A DNA stretch of 64,000 bases from Georgenia sp. TF02-10 (GCF_022759505.1 NZ_CP094289.1:248001-312000); one strand, 5' to 3'. Numbered from the stretch's first letter, positions 27,625-37,720 are shown. The notes: generated by a model not told the origin, from the letters alone. Numbers and translations are program-made.

Positions 27625-28638
27625 ATGACCACCGACACCGCCACCCGCCCCACCCAGACCCACGACGTGATCATCGTCGGGTCCGGCCCGGCCGGCTACA
27701 CCGCCGCCGTCTACGCCGCGCGGGCCAACCTCCGCCCGCTCGTCTTCGCCGGGGCGGTCACCGCGGGCGGCGCGCTCATGAACACCACCGAGGTGGAGAA
27801 CTTCCCCGGGTTCCCCGAGGGCATCCTCGGCCCGGACCTGATGGACAACATGTACAAGCAGGCCGTCCGGTTCGGCGCGGACGTGCGCTACGAGGACGTC
27901 GTCGCCACCGACCTGACCGCCGAGCCCAAGACCGTCACCACCGGCGACGGCGAGACGTTCGCGGCCCGGTCGGTCATCCTGGCCAACGGCTCGGAGTACA
28001 AGGAGCTGGGCCTGCCCGAGGAGAAGCGGCTCGGCGGGCACGGGGTCTCCTTCTGCGCCACCTGCGACGGGTTCTTCTTCCGCGGCCAGCACGTGCTGGT
28101 CGTCGGCGGCGGGGACTCCGCGATGGAGGAGGCCACCTTCCTCACCCGGTTCGTGGAGAAGGTGACGGTCGTGCACCGCCGCGACGAGCTCCGGGCCTCC
28201 AAGATCATGGCCGCCCGCGCCATGGCGAACGAGAAGATCGAGTTCGCCTGGAACAGCGAGGTCGCCGCGATCCACGGCGAGGACAAGGTCACCGGCGCGA
28301 CCCTGCGGGACACCGTGACCGGGCAGACCCGGGAGATCGACGCCACCGGCATCTTCGTCGCCATCGGTCACAAGCCGCGCACCGAGATGCTCCGCGGCCA
28401 GGTCACCCTGGACGACGCCGGCTACATCCAGGTCACCCACCCCAGCACCGCGACCACCGTCCCGGGCGTGTTCGCCTGCGGGGACGCCGTCGACCACGTG
28501 TACCGCCAGGCCATCACGGCCGCCGGGACCGGGTGCGCCGCGGCCCTGGACGCCGAGCGCTACCTCGCCGTCCTCGACGAGGCGGCCGAGCCGGACACCG
28601 ACGCCTCCCAGACGCCGCAGGGCTCCGTCCTGGTCTGA
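27625..28638 (+). CDS. trxB: Thioredoxin-disulfide reductase
   Basis: The FAD enzyme passes electrons from NADPH to thioredoxin. The 337-residue product starts at ATG 27625 after GAGGAC. It has the FAD site [20 protein letters not shown], the redox pair Cys144-Ala-Thr-Cys147, the NADPH site [15 protein letters not shown] and the C-terminal FAD motif [20 protein letters not shown]. The 74-bp gap from murJ contains the sigma-like box CCTACGAT. In mycobacteria sigM and an anti-sigma gene lie between; here they are absent. Confidence 0.96.
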   Translation: MTTDTATRPTQTHDVIIVGSGPAGYTAAVYAARANLRPLVFAGAVTAGGALMNTTEVENFPGFPEGILGPDLMDNMYKQAVRFGADVRYEDVVATDLTAEPKTVTTGDGETFAARSVILANGSEYKELGLPEEKRLGGHGVSFCATCDGFFFRGQHVLVVGGGDSAMEEATFLTRFVEKVTVVHRRDELRASKIMAARAMANEKIEFAWNSEVAAIHGEDKVTGATLRDTVTGQTREIDATGIFVAIGHKPRTEMLRGQVTLDDAGYIQVTHPSTATTVPGVFACGDAVDHVYRQAITAAGTGCAAALDAERYLAVLDEAAEPDTDASQTPQGSVLV

Positions 28639-28829
28639 CCCGCCGGCGGTTCCGCCTGGTCTGAGCCGGCGGCGGCTCCGCCCGTCGCACGGACCCGACG
28701 ACCGTCGGACGGCCGGCCCCCTCGGCCGGGCAGGCCCGGCAGCCGATCGGCCCCCGCCACCCGCACGACAAGACGGCGCCGCAAGGTGCCGAAGAACCCA
28801 CGGCGCCCCGGGCGCCACAAAGGAGAGAG

Positions 28830-29153
28830 ATGAGCACCACCGAGGTCACCGACGCCACCTTCGACGCCGAGGTCCTGCAGTCCCCGAAGCCGGTGCTGGT
28901 CGACTTCTGGGCCACCTGGTGCGCGCCCTGCCGGCAGATGGCCCCCATCGTCGACGAGCTGGCCGCGCAGTACGGCGAGAAGATGAAGTTCACCAAGCTC
29001 GACGCCGACACCAACCCCGCCACCGTGCAGAAGTACGGGATCGTCTCCATCCCGACGTTCAACGTCTACGTCGGCGGTGAGTTGGTGAAGTCCATCGTCG
29101 GCGGGCAGCCCAAGCAGGCCTTCGCCGCCCAGCTCCAGGAGTTCCTGTCCTGA
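28830..29153 (+). CDS. trxA: Thioredoxin
   Basis: Thioredoxin is the general cytoplasmic dithiol reductant and the partner of TrxB, whose gene ends 191 bp upstream. The 107-residue product has VLVDFWATW followed by Cys31-Ala-Pro-Cys34, then the cis-Pro loop IVSIPTFNVYVGG. The RBS AAAGGAGAG directly precedes the ATG. A 190-bp spacer from trxB has no gene but could hold a separate promoter. The stop is followed by the 8-bp repeat array. Confidence 0.96.
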   Translation: MSTTEVTDATFDAEVLQSPKPVLVDFWATWCAPCRQMAPIVDELAAQYGEKMKFTKLDADTNPATVQKYGIVSIPTFNVYVGGELVKSIVGGQPKQAFAAQLQEFLS

Positions 29154-29157
29154 CGTC

Positions 29158-29303
29158 AGGTCAGGCTCGACCGGCTGACCGGTCACAGGCTGCCCGCCGA
29201 CCGGCTGACCGGCTGACCGGTCACAGGCTGCCCGCCGACCGGCTGACCGGCTGACCGGCTGACCGGCTGACCGGCTGACCGGCTGACCGGCTGACCGGCT
29301 GAC
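29158..29303. repeat. 8-bp tandem repeat (GACCGGCT) array downstream of trxA
   Basis: The unit GACCGGCT is repeated without interruption at least nine times at about 29231-29303. A preceding part alternates it with GGTCACAGGCTGCCCGCC. The array runs straight into the left half of the palindromic repeat that the IS has interrupted. Similar ACCGGCT units flank the intact copy at 12.95 kb. Confidence 0.85.
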
Positions 29304-29318
29304 CACGATCGCCTCCGG

Positions 29319-31489
29319 GAGCCTGTTGCTTTTTGGGCTGGCGCGGGCCTGGGCGTGTCTGCCGGCCGGCCTGGGCGCTGCCGGGAGGATCGGGGGTATG
29401 GCCAGGACGTACCGGGTGGTGGATCGGGACCAGGAGTTCTTGCTCCCGCCGGACATGCGTGAGTGGTTGCCGCCGGAGCATCTGGTGTGGTTCTTGATCG
29501 CGGCGGTGGAGCGGATGGACACCACCGCCTTCCACGCCAAGGCCCGGTTGGGTGGGGTGGGTCGGCGGGGGTATGACCCGGAGATGCTGCTGACGCTGTT
29601 CGTGTACGCGATGGCGCAGGGGGAGTCCTCCTCGCGGCGGATCGAGCGGCTGTGCCACACGGATGTGGCGTTCCGGGTGATCTGCGCCCAGGACGTCCCG
29701 GACCACACGGTGCTGGCCCGGTTCCGCCAGCGCCACGAGGAGGCGCTGACCGGTCTGCTGACCGAGTCGTTGGTGCTGGCCGCCGAGCTGGGGATGCTCT
29801 CGATGGGGGTGGTGGCTCTGGACGGGACGAAGATCCAGGCCAGCGCCAGCAGGGGCGCCAACCGCAGCGAGGCCACCCTGCGGAAGATGGCGGAGGACTA
29901 CGTCGGCCGGGTCGGCGCCACGGACGCGGAGGAGGACGCCCTGTTCGGTCCGGACAAGCGCGGGGACGAGCTGCCCGAGGCGGTGACCGACCGGACCGAC
30001 CGGGGTGGGCGGATCCAGCGGGCGCTGGACGTCATCACCGCCCGCCGCACCAAGACCGAGGCGGAGGAGAAGAAGAAGGCCGAGCGGGCCCAGAAGCGCG
30101 CCGCCGCCCGCAAGGTGGAGGCGGAGGCGGAGGCGGCGAGGGCCGCCGAGCGGGCCGAGAAGTATCTCGCCGCCCGCCGCAAGGCCGAGGCCGAGGCGGC
30201 GAAGACGGCCGAGCGGGCAGAGAAGACGGTCGAGCGGGCCGAGGAGTACCAGAGCGCGCAGGCGGAGGGGGCCCCGCTGTGCGGGCACCCGCCGAAGGGG
30301 GTGGACCCGGTCGGCGTGGCCAGGGCCCGGTGGGAGCGGGCGCGGGCGCAGGCCGCGGCCCGGTACGAGGCCTACCAGGGCGACCTGGCCGCCGGGGTGG
30401 TCAGGAGGGGACGCCCGCCGCTGCCGCCGGACGAGCACTGCCGGGTCCGTCGGGCCTGGGTGGCCTACCAGGCGGCCCTGGCCGCCCGCGGCCTCGTGAC
30501 CGCTGGTCAGGACACGGCCGGCGGCACCGATCAGGACCGGGCCCCAGGCGCCGGCGCCGGCAACGCCACCGGGGCCGGCACGGAGCAGACCGCCGACGCC
30601 GGCCAGGCGCCGGGCGCCGGCACGGAGCAGGCCGCAGACGCTGAGAAGGTTGGCGCCGGGGCGGCGGCGCAGGCCGGCGGCCCGGCCGGGGAGAACGCCG
30701 GGGAGAAGGTGTATGCCAACCTCACCGACCCGGACTCCCGGCTGATGAAGACCCGCGACGGTTGGGTCCAGGGCATGAACTGCCAGACCTCCACCAGCGA
30801 GGACGTGTTCATCCTGACCGCCCGGGCCACCCAGGACACCACCGACGTGCGCCAGTTCCTGCCCACCAAGGACGCGGTCGAGACCACCCTGGCCACCATC
30901 GCCGAGCGCACCGGCCGGACGGACCTGACCATCGGGACGATGCTCGCCGACGCGGGGTATGACTCCAACGAGAACCTCACCGCACCCGGCCCGGACCGGT
31001 TGATCGCCGACAGCAAGCGCCGCCGCCTGTCCGCCCGCGCCACCACGAACCCGGCCGAGGGTCCACCACCGGAGGGTGCGTCGGCCCGGGAGAAGGTCAA
31101 CCACCGGCTGCGCACCCCCGACGGGCTCGCCACCTACCGGCGCCGGTCCCACCTGATCGAAGCCCCCAACGCCTGGCTGAAGGACGGCCGCGGGCTGCGC
31201 CGGTTCTCCCGCCGCGGCCTGGCAGCGGTGCAGTCCGAGCTCTCCCTGGCCGCCGGGGTGACCAACCTGCTCCGCCTGCTCGCCAAGGGAGTGACCACCG
31301 CCCAGCTCCAGGTCGCCTGACCCCCACCAGGGGCACCCCCACACCCCCGCCAGGGCCCCCACCCGCCCGCACAGCCCCCGAAGTCCCCCCAGGGCGTCCA
31401 GCACACGCTCGGCCCGGCTCACCGAGCCGCTGGTCCGAAAATCCCGCCACCAGGCCCCCGCGCGACCGCCGCCAAAGGACAACAGGCTC
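29319..31489 (+). mobile_element. IS1182-family insertion sequence, complete
   Basis: A 2171-bp element with one transposase gene. The ends start GAGCCTGTTG (29319-29328) and finish CAACAGGCTC (31480-31489), a perfect 10-bp terminal repeat that continues imperfectly inward. It is flanked by CCGG on both sides (29315-29318 and 31490-31493), read as a 4-bp target duplication. Because the target CCTCCGGAGG is itself a palindrome, the apparent terminal repeat extends to 22 bp. IS1182-type elements are known to favour palindromic targets. Confidence 0.9.
29398..31320 (+). CDS. IS1182 family transposase
   Basis: DDE transposase of 640 residues from ATG 29398 (GGGAGGATCGGGGGT upstream); a longer in-frame start at 29326 would lie in the terminal repeat. 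The N-terminal DUF772-like region DREQEF-type start (VDRDQEFLLPPDMREWLP) and YDPEMLLTLFVYAMAQGESS are typical. Candidate catalytic residues are Asp142 (ALDGTKIQA), Asp518 (MLADAGYDSN) and Glu588 (HLIEAPNAWLKDGRGLRRF). Residues 215-285 are an Ala/Glu/Lys-rich coiled coil with zipper-like repeats, and 345-440 is low complexity, both longer than in most relatives. No frameshift or stop, so it is probably functional. Confidence 0.93.
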   Translation: MARTYRVVDRDQEFLLPPDMREWLPPEHLVWFLIAAVERMDTTAFHAKARLGGVGRRGYDPEMLLTLFVYAMAQGESSSRRIERLCHTDVAFRVICAQDVPDHTVLARFRQRHEEALTGLLTESLVLAAELGMLSMGVVALDGTKIQASASRGANRSEATLRKMAEDYVGRVGATDAEEDALFGPDKRGDELPEAVTDRTDRGGRIQRALDVITARRTKTEAEEKKKAERAQKRAAARKVEAEAEAARAAERAEKYLAARRKAEAEAAKTAERAEKTVERAEEYQSAQAEGAPLCGHPPKGVDPVGVARARWERARAQAAARYEAYQGDLAAGVVRRGRPPLPPDEHCRVRRAWVAYQAALAARGLVTAGQDTAGGTDQDRAPGAGAGNATGAGTEQTADAGQAPGAGTEQAADAEKVGAGAAAQAGGPAGENAGEKVYANLTDPDSRLMKTRDGWVQGMNCQTSTSEDVFILTARATQDTTDVRQFLPTKDAVETTLATIAERTGRTDLTIGTMLADAGYDSNENLTAPGPDRLIADSKRRRLSARATTNPAEGPPPEGASAREKVNHRLRTPDGLATYRRRSHLIEAPNAWLKDGRGLRRFSRRGLAAVQSELSLAAGVTNLLRLLAKGVTTAQLQVA

Positions 31490-31851
31490 CCGGAGGCGAT
31501 CTCGTGCGGATCTCGCACATTTTCGCCTCCCGAGGCCATCGTGGTTCGCGGGCGTGGGCGGCCGTAACCGCAGGCGACCGTCGTCCGGCGCCGCCCCCAC
31601 CTCAGGCGCCGGGCCGCGGGCGCCCGCGAGCTGACCGGCGCGCGGCCTAGCGTCCCCCCAGCCCCCCAGCCCCGCGCCCCCGGGCCACATGCCCAGGGGC
31701 GCCGTCGTGCCCACCGGCCGCACCGCCGTCGGCCCGCCACCATCCCGACCCGTCCACCACCCGACGCGCCTCCCGGCCCCCGCCGGCCGCGGTGGCAGAC
31801 TTGCCCGAACCGGCCGCGGCAGGCGCGGCCGGGACGAGAGGGAGCAGCGCG
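31490..31851. repeat. Right half of the split palindromic repeat, then 300 bp of non-coding DNA
   Basis: CCGGAGGCGATCTCGTGCGG follows the IS directly and continues through ATCTCGCACATTTT to CGCCTCCCGAGGCCATCGTG, matching the 12.95-kb copy base for base except for about nine substitutions. The left half, GACCACGATCGCCTCCGG, ends at 29318. From 31550 to the aminotransferase start no gene is seen. Confidence 0.8.
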
Positions 31852-33216
31852 ATGAGCGAGGGTGCGCAGACGGGTCCGGGCGGGCGAAGCAGCGGCGAGC
31901 GCGCCGCCGCTGCCGCCGCCGCCCAGGCCGGCACCCGGCTCGACCCCTGGTACGCCAGCTACGCCGACCGCGCCCACGGCATGCGGGCCTCCGAGGTCCG
32001 CTCCCTCTTCGCCGTCGCCAACCGCCCCGAGGTGGTCTCCCTCGCCGGCGGGATGCCCAACATCGCCGGCCTCCCGCTGGACTTCCTCGCCGACATGACC
32101 GCCAAGCTCCTCCGCGAGCGCGGCGCCAAGGCGCTGCAGTACGGCGGCGGGCAGGGCGAGGAGGTGCTCCGCGAGCAGATCGTGGAGGTGATGCGCTACG
32201 ACCACGTGCACGCCCACCCCGACGACGTCGTCGTCACCACCGGCTCCCAGCAGGCCCTGGACCTGGTCACCGAGATCTTCATCAACCCCGGCGACGTCGT
32301 CGTCGCCGAGGCCCCCAGCTACGTCGGCGCCCTGGGCGTCTTCCGGGCCTACCAGGCCGACGTCGTGCACGTCCCGATGGACGACGCCGGCCTGGTGCCC
32401 GAGGCCCTCGACCGCACCCTGACCGACCTGGAGCGGGCCGGCCGGCGGGTGAAGTTCCTGTACACGGTGCCCAACTTCCACAACCCGGCAGGGGTGAGCC
32501 TGTCCGCCGAGCGACGCCCGCAGGTCGTGGAGATCTGCCGGCGGCACCACGTGCTAGTCGTCGAGGACAACCCCTACGGCCTGCTCGGCTTCGAGGGTGA
32601 CCCGCCGCCGGCGCTGAAGAGCTACGACGCCGACGGTGTGGTCTACCTCGGGTCCTTCTCCAAGACCTTCGCCCCGGGGTACCGGGTGGGCTGGGCGCTC
32701 GCCCCGCACGCGGTGCGGGAGAAGCTCGTCCTGGCCAGCGAGGCCGCGATCCTGTCCCCGACGATGATGGGCCAGCTGTCGATCGCCACCTACCTGTCCA
32801 GCTACGACTGGTACGGGCAGGTCAAGGAGTACCGCGGGATGTACCGCGAGCGGCGCGACGCGATGCTGGCCGCCCTCGCCGAGTTCCTGCCCGAGGCCCG
32901 GTGGACGGTGCCCGACGGCGGCTTCTACACCTGGGTCACCCTGCCCCCCGGGCTGGACGCCCAGGCCATGCTGCCCCGCGCCGTGACCAACCTGGTCGCC
33001 TACGTCTCCGGCACGGCGTTCTACGCCGACGGGCAGGGCCGGGACCACCTGCGGCTGTCGTTCTGCTACCCCCCGCCGGAGCGGATCCGGGAGGGCGTGC
33101 GGCGCCTGGCGACCGTCGTCAACGCCGAGCGGGAGCTCATCGACATGTTCGGCACGCACCCCGGCGCCCACCGCGGCGGGGCCGGCGTGGAGACCCCGTC
33201 GCCGGACCAGGTCTGA
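31852..33216 (+). CDS. PLP-dependent aminotransferase (class I/II, 2-aminoadipate/MocR-like fold)
   Basis: A fold-type I aminotransferase of 454 residues. ATG 31852 follows GAGGGAGCAGCGCG. The conserved core begins about residue 30; residues 1-30 are a disordered Ala-rich tail. Motifs: VVSLAGGMPN, TTGSQQALDLV, VPNFHNPAGVSLSAERRP, VEDNPYGLLGF and the PLP lysine Lys271 in GSFSKTFAPGYRVGW. These place it with 2-aminoadipate or aromatic aminotransferases (LysN type), without the MocR DNA-binding domain. It precedes the ddl-like gene by 9 bp, so they form an operon. This pairing next to parAB recurs in related actinobacteria. The substrate is uncertain. Confidence 0.88.
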   Translation: MSEGAQTGPGGRSSGERAAAAAAAQAGTRLDPWYASYADRAHGMRASEVRSLFAVANRPEVVSLAGGMPNIAGLPLDFLADMTAKLLRERGAKALQYGGGQGEEVLREQIVEVMRYDHVHAHPDDVVVTTGSQQALDLVTEIFINPGDVVVAEAPSYVGALGVFRAYQADVVHVPMDDAGLVPEALDRTLTDLERAGRRVKFLYTVPNFHNPAGVSLSAERRPQVVEICRRHHVLVVEDNPYGLLGFEGDPPPALKSYDADGVVYLGSFSKTFAPGYRVGWALAPHAVREKLVLASEAAILSPTMMGQLSIATYLSSYDWYGQVKEYRGMYRERRDAMLAALAEFLPEARWTVPDGGFYTWVTLPPGLDAQAMLPRAVTNLVAYVSGTAFYADGQGRDHLRLSFCYPPPERIREGVRRLATVVNAERELIDMFGTHPGAHRGGAGVETPSPDQV

Positions 33217-33225
33217 GGAGGCTAG

Positions 33226-34266
33226 ATGGAGCAGGAGCACGGCACGGACGGACCCGGGGCCGGCGCGGGCGGGCCGGGCGCGGGCAGCCCCGACGCCGGT
33301 CCTGAGCGGTCCGACGGCGGCCCGGCCCCGGCCGGGACGCCCACCGTGGCGATCCTGGCCGGCGGGCTGTCCCACGAGCGGGACGTCTCGGTGCGCTCGG
33401 GCCGCCGGGTGGCCGGGGCGCTGCGGGACCGGGGCGTGCACGTCGAGGTCCTCGACGTCGACGCCAACCTCGTCCCCGCCCTGACCGACCTCGCGCCGGA
33501 CGTGGTGTGGCCGCTCGTGCACGGCTCGACAGGGGAGGACGGCTCGCTGCAGGACCTGCTGGACGTCCTCGGCCTGCGCTACGTCGGGACGACGGCGGCC
33601 GGCTGCCGGGTGGCCTCGGACAAGCCCACCGCCAAGGCGCTGCTGCGCGCCGCCGGCCTGCCCACCCCGGACTTCGTGGCGCTGCCCCAGTCCCTGTTCC
33701 GCGAGGTCGGCGCGCACCCGGTGCTCCGCGCCGTCACCGCCCGCCTGGGCCTGCCGCTCGTGGTCAAGCCGGCCGAGGGCGGCTCGGCCCTCGGCGTCAC
33801 CATGGTCACCGAGGAGGCGGACCTGCCCGCGGCGATGGTCGCCTGCTTCGCCTACGGGGAGGTGGCCCTGATCGAGCGGGCGGTGGCCGGCACCGAGGTG
33901 GCCGTCTCCGTCGTCGACCTCGGGGACGGGCCGCGCGCGCTCCCGCCGGTGGAGATCGTCACCGAGGGGCCCTACGACTACGACGCCCGCTACAACCCGG
34001 GGCGCAGCGAGTACTTCGTCCCGGCGCGGCTGGACGCCGGGCGGCAGCGCGCCGTCACCGACCTCGCGGTCGCCGTCCACACCACCCTGGGCCTGCGCCA
34101 CCTCTCCCGGACCGACCTCATCCTCGACGCCGACGGCACCGCCTGGTTCCTCGACGTCAACGTCGCGCCCGGGATGACCGAGACCTCGCTCTTCCCGCAG
34201 GCCGCGCAGGCGGCGGGGGACCCCGAGGAGCTGTACCTCTCGCTGCTGGCCGCCGCCCTCCGCTGA
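33226..34266 (+). CDS. D-alanine--D-alanine ligase family protein (ATP-grasp)
   Basis: The 346-residue product starts at ATG 33226 behind GAGGAGGCTAG. Residues 1-37 are low complexity. VAILAGGLSHERDVSVRSG is the Ddl N-terminal motif, followed by PLVHGSTGEDGSLQDLLDVL, the ATP-grasp lysine region LPLVVKPAEGGSALGV and the metal-binding end WFLDVNVAPGMTETSLFPQA. It retains the family's main motifs, although canonical HGxxGEDG is HGSTGEDG and the usual EINTxPG is DVNVAPG. It is probably a Ddl or a close paralogue; the chromosome may have another ddl elsewhere. It is the second gene of the aminotransferase operon and converges on parB. Confidence 0.85.
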   Translation: MEQEHGTDGPGAGAGGPGAGSPDAGPERSDGGPAPAGTPTVAILAGGLSHERDVSVRSGRRVAGALRDRGVHVEVLDVDANLVPALTDLAPDVVWPLVHGSTGEDGSLQDLLDVLGLRYVGTTAAGCRVASDKPTAKALLRAAGLPTPDFVALPQSLFREVGAHPVLRAVTARLGLPLVVKPAEGGSALGVTMVTEEADLPAAMVACFAYGEVALIERAVAGTEVAVSVVDLGDGPRALPPVEIVTEGPYDYDARYNPGRSEYFVPARLDAGRQRAVTDLAVAVHTTLGLRHLSRTDLILDADGTAWFLDVNVAPGMTETSLFPQAAQAAGDPEELYLSLLAAALR

Positions 34267-34313
34267 CGGCGACGCCGCCGGCCGTGCCGGTCCGGCGGGC
34301 GCCGCCGCGGGGC

Positions 34314-35801
34314 TCAGTCGTCCGTGACGGGACCGACGTCGGGGGCCAGGACCGCGAGGATCCGGTCGAGGTCCTCCATGCTGGCGAACTCGATGGCGAT
34401 CCGGCCCTTGCGCTGGCCGAGGTTGACCTTCACCCGGGTGTCGAACCGGTCGGCGAGGCGGGCCGCCAGCCGGTTCAGCGCCTCGGCGTGCTCGCCGGTC
34501 CGGGGCCGCCGGCGCATCTCCGGGGCGACCGGCTCGTCCCCGAGGGCGACGATCTCCTCCGTCGCGCGCACGCTCAGCCCCTCCGCGACGATCCGCTGCG
34601 CGAGGCGTTCCATCGCACCGCCGTCGGCCAGGCCGAGCAGGGCGCGGGCGTGCCCGGCCGAGAGGACCCCGGCCGCCACCCGGCGCTGGACCAGGGGCGG
34701 GAGCTTCATCAGCCGGAGGGTGTTGGAGATCTGCGGCCGGGACCGGGCGATCCGGGTGGCGAGCTCGTCGTGCGTGCAGCCGAAGTCCTCGAGCAGCTGC
34801 TGGTAGGCGGCCGCCTCCTCCAGCGGGTTCAGCTGTGCCCGGTGGAGGTTCTCCAGGAGCGCGTCGCGCAGCAGATCGGCGTCGCCGGTCTCCCGGATGA
34901 TCGCCGGGACGGTGTCATTGCCGGCCTGCCGGGTGGCCCGCCAGCGCCGCTCGCCCATGATGAGCTCGAACCGGGCGTCCGGGTTGTCCGCCACCGGGTG
35001 CGGCAGCGGCCGCACGACGACCGGCTGCAGGACGCCGACCTCCCGGATGGAGGCCGCCAGCTCCTCCAGCTCCTCCTCGTCGAAGACCTGCCGGGGTTGG
35101 CGGGTGTTGGGGATGATCTGCTCGACCGGGATCTCGGCGAAGGATGCGCCGGGGACCGGGACCAGCCCGTCCGGGTCGTCGTCCGTGGCCGGTTGCTGCT
35201 GCTGGCGGCCCGGCTTTCCGTCGTCAACCGTCGCCGGGCTCGCCGCGGTCGCCACGGAGTCGGCCGCCGACGGCGTCCCGGCCGACGTGGCCGGCGTCGC
35301 CGGCTCGGCCCCGACCGCGGTGCTCGGGTCTGCGGTGTCGGCCGGGTCTGTCGCGCCGGCCGGATTTGTCGCGTCAGCCGGCGCTGCCACGTCAGCCACC
35401 TCGTCCGGCGCGCTGTCCGGCTGGGGCACGGCCTCCGGCTCCCGTGCGTCGGACGGCTCCGGCTCCCGTGCGTCGGACGGCTCCGGCGCCGACTCGGCCG
35501 ACCGGCGAGCCGAGCCATCGGCCGTGGGGCTGGTGCGCGAGGCCGGCTTCCCGCCGCGGGTACCGCCCGCCGTCCTCCCAGCCGACCTGCCGCGCCCCCG
35601 GGCCGTCGGCTCCATGAGCGCCCGCGCGGCCGACCGGGCCTGGCTCGGCGGGCGGTCCGCCGCGTCCGCCGGCTCCTCGCCCGACGCTGGGGTGGAGGCG
35701 AAGAAGACGTCGGTAGGGCGGTCGGGGAGCGTCGCCGTGCCCGGGCCGGTCGGGATGAGGGCACCGATCCCGCGGCCCAGGCCCCGCCGCTTCTCGGTCA
35801 T
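34314..35801 (-). CDS. parB: Chromosome-partitioning protein ParB
   Basis: ParB binds parS and spreads as a CTP-dependent clamp to form the origin partition complex. The 495-residue product starts [17 protein letters not shown], the N-terminal ParA-interacting peptide. Residues 35-215 are a disordered acidic, Ala/Pro-rich linker, longer than usual. The core has [18 protein letters not shown], the CTP-binding GERRWRA and the HTH region [20 protein letters not shown]. The C-terminal dimer domain ends LDRILAVLA. The ATG overlaps the parA stop (ATGA). Its target sites lie in the gene-free region beyond parA. Confidence 0.96.
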   Translation of the reverse strand: MTEKRRGLGRGIGALIPTGPGTATLPDRPTDVFFASTPASGEEPADAADRPPSQARSAARALMEPTARGRGRSAGRTAGGTRGGKPASRTSPTADGSARRSAESAPEPSDAREPEPSDAREPEAVPQPDSAPDEVADVAAPADATNPAGATDPADTADPSTAVGAEPATPATSAGTPSAADSVATAASPATVDDGKPGRQQQQPATDDDPDGLVPVPGASFAEIPVEQIIPNTRQPRQVFDEEELEELAASIREVGVLQPVVVRPLPHPVADNPDARFELIMGERRWRATRQAGNDTVPAIIRETGDADLLRDALLENLHRAQLNPLEEAAAYQQLLEDFGCTHDELATRIARSRPQISNTLRLMKLPPLVQRRVAAGVLSAGHARALLGLADGGAMERLAQRIVAEGLSVRATEEIVALGDEPVAPEMRRRPRTGEHAEALNRLAARLADRFDTRVKVNLGQRKGRIAIEFASMEDLDRILAVLAPDVGPVTDD

Positions 35802-36937
35802 CGGTCATCCTCCTGAGGGTTCGCGGTCTGGTCTGCTGAGTCCGTCTGGTCTGCTGGGTCCGCGTGGTCTGCTGGGTCGGTGTCCTCTGAGGTGCCCGTC
35901 TGCACTCCCTGGTCAGGCCGCGCGCCGTCCCCCTCGCCGCTCCCGTCCTCCTCGGCCCGCTCCGCGATCTCCTGCGCCGCCTCCAGGTAGGCGAGCGCAC
36001 CGCTCGAGCCGGCGTCGTAGGCGAGGACGGTCTGCCCGTAGCTCGGTGCCTCGGAGATCCGCACCGACCGGGGGATCGTGGCGGTGAGCACCTGGCCGGG
36101 GAAGTGCTCCCGGACCTCCGCGGCGACCTCGCGGGAGAGGTTCGTCCGGCGGTCGAACATCGTCAGCAGGATTGTCGACACGTGTAGTCCGGGATTGAGG
36201 TGCCCGCGGATGAGCTCGATGTTGCTGAGGAGCTGGCTCAGGCCCTCGAGCGCGTAGTACTCGCACTGGATGGGGATGAGTACCTCGGTCGCGGCGACGA
36301 AGGCGTTGATCGTGAGAAGGCCCAGGCTCGGCGGGCAGTCGATCACCACGTAGTCGACCGGCTCCCGGCCCTCCGCCTCCCGCTGCTCGAGGTACTGCCG
36401 CAGGGCGATCCGCAGCCGGTTCTCCCGGGCAACCATCGACACCAGCTCGATCTCCGCGCCAGAGAGGTCGATCGTGGCCGGTGCCACGAGCACGCCCGGG
36501 TGCTCCGTGCACTCCTGCACCACGTCCTGCAGGGGGTCGCCGTTGATGACGACGTCGTAGATGGAGGGGACCCCCGCATGGTGGTCCACCCCGAGCGCCG
36601 TCGACGCGTTGCCCTGCGGGTCGGCGTCGATGACCAGCACATGCAGGCCCCCGGCGGCGAGGGCCGCGGCGAGGTTGACCGCAGTGGTGGTCTTGCCGAC
36701 GCCGCCCTTCTGGTTGGCGACCGTGAACACCCGGGTCGTGGCCGGGCGGGGGAACCGCGCACCGGCGAGCCGGATCCGCCGACGGGCGTCCTCGGCCAGC
36801 TCCGCCGCAAGCGGGGTCGTCTCGTCCGCCTCCGGCACGGTCCGGAGAAGCGCTTTACGACGGCGATCGTCCGGTATGTCGGAGCGGTCGCCGGGGAGGC
36901 TGCCGTCGGGCATGCCAAGGGCATCTGTCGGAGGCAC
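35798..36937 (-). CDS. parA: Chromosome-partitioning ATPase ParA
   Basis: ParA is a Walker-type ATPase that moves ParB-parS complexes. GTG 36937 follows a strong AGGAGGGG site and gives 379 residues; longer readings extend into the parS region and lack an RBS. After about 70 N-terminal residues comes the deviant Walker [10 protein letters not shown] (Lys82), then [31 protein letters not shown] (Walker B) and [13 protein letters not shown]. The C-terminal 60 residues are an acidic tail with [13 protein letters not shown] repeats. It is cotranscribed with parB. Confidence 0.96.
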   Translation of the reverse strand: MPPTDALGMPDGSLPGDRSDIPDDRRRKALLRTVPEADETTPLAAELAEDARRRIRLAGARFPRPATTRVFTVANQKGGVGKTTTAVNLAAALAAGGLHVLVIDADPQGNASTALGVDHHAGVPSIYDVVINGDPLQDVVQECTEHPGVLVAPATIDLSGAEIELVSMVARENRLRIALRQYLEQREAEGREPVDYVVIDCPPSLGLLTINAFVAATEVLIPIQCEYYALEGLSQLLSNIELIRGHLNPGLHVSTILLTMFDRRTNLSREVAAEVREHFPGQVLTATIPRSVRISEAPSYGQTVLAYDAGSSGALAYLEAAQEIAERAEEDGSGEGDGARPDQGVQTGTSEDTDPADHADPADQTDSADQTANPQEDDR

Positions 36938-37026
36938 GCTGTCCCCTCCTGCTAGGTCGGATCTGGCCAAGCACTCACGATAGGTGCGCGCACACCGCCG
37001 ATCGGGGACGGCGCGCGGCGCGTCGC

Positions 37027-37040
37027 GTTTCACGTGAAAC
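37027..37040. promoter_or_regulatory. parS site 1
   Basis: Perfect GTTTCACGTGAAAC palindrome, 90 bp upstream of the parA start. Confidence 0.95.
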
Positions 37041-37320
37041 GCAGCCGAGTACCCCGTCGTGCGAGCGCACATCGGGCGATGCGCCGACCGGGCCAAGCGA
37101 CGCCGGCACGCTTGGGCGCGACCAGCGACACCGGCCGGACGATGGTGGGCACGAAATCGGGGATGCCGGCAGCCCGATGGCGGGAACTCCTGACAGCGGC
37201 GAGCCAACGGGCCGGTATCCGGTCTCCGACGGGTGCCGGTGCCGCGGTAGTTCCGGGTCAGCCCCTTCCGCCGCAGCACCCAACCGTGCCAGGCCGGCAT
37301 CCCCGTCCGCAGCCGAGCAC

Positions 37321-37334
37321 GTTTCACGTGGAAC
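37321..37334. promoter_or_regulatory. parS site 2
   Basis: GTTTCACGTGGAAC, one mismatch, 294 bp from site 1. Confidence 0.88.
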
Positions 37335-37720
37335 CGTCTTGTCTGCACCGTCCCGGGGCCGCGTACACCTGCCCACGCCACGACGGCGGCGGCAGGGCGG
37401 GAGGGCCTCCCGCCATCGACCCCTCGGGGCCGGCGTAGCAGCTGGTCGTCCTCGTCGCCACCCGGCACATCCGCTCCGCTGGCCGCCCCGTACGACTCCG
37501 ACGAGCACGGCCGCATTCCACGCCCGGCGGTGCCCGTACGCCCCCAGGTCAGGAGAACCGTGAAGGAGCGCGCACAGCACTGCTTGTGGTCATGGCCTCT
37601 GACGCGGCGCCGCTGCACCCGGGCGAGCAGGGACCTACCCCGGAACGCAGGAATGCCCGCGCGCCGCCATGTGTCACGTTGTTGCCGGGCCTTCCGTCTC
37701 CGCTTCCCACGTCGGCCCGT

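Noticed and set aside
29326..29397. Upstream extension of the IS transposase to 29326
   Set aside because: It would start inside the terminal repeat; ATG 29398 begins the conserved MARTYRVVDRDQEF segment.
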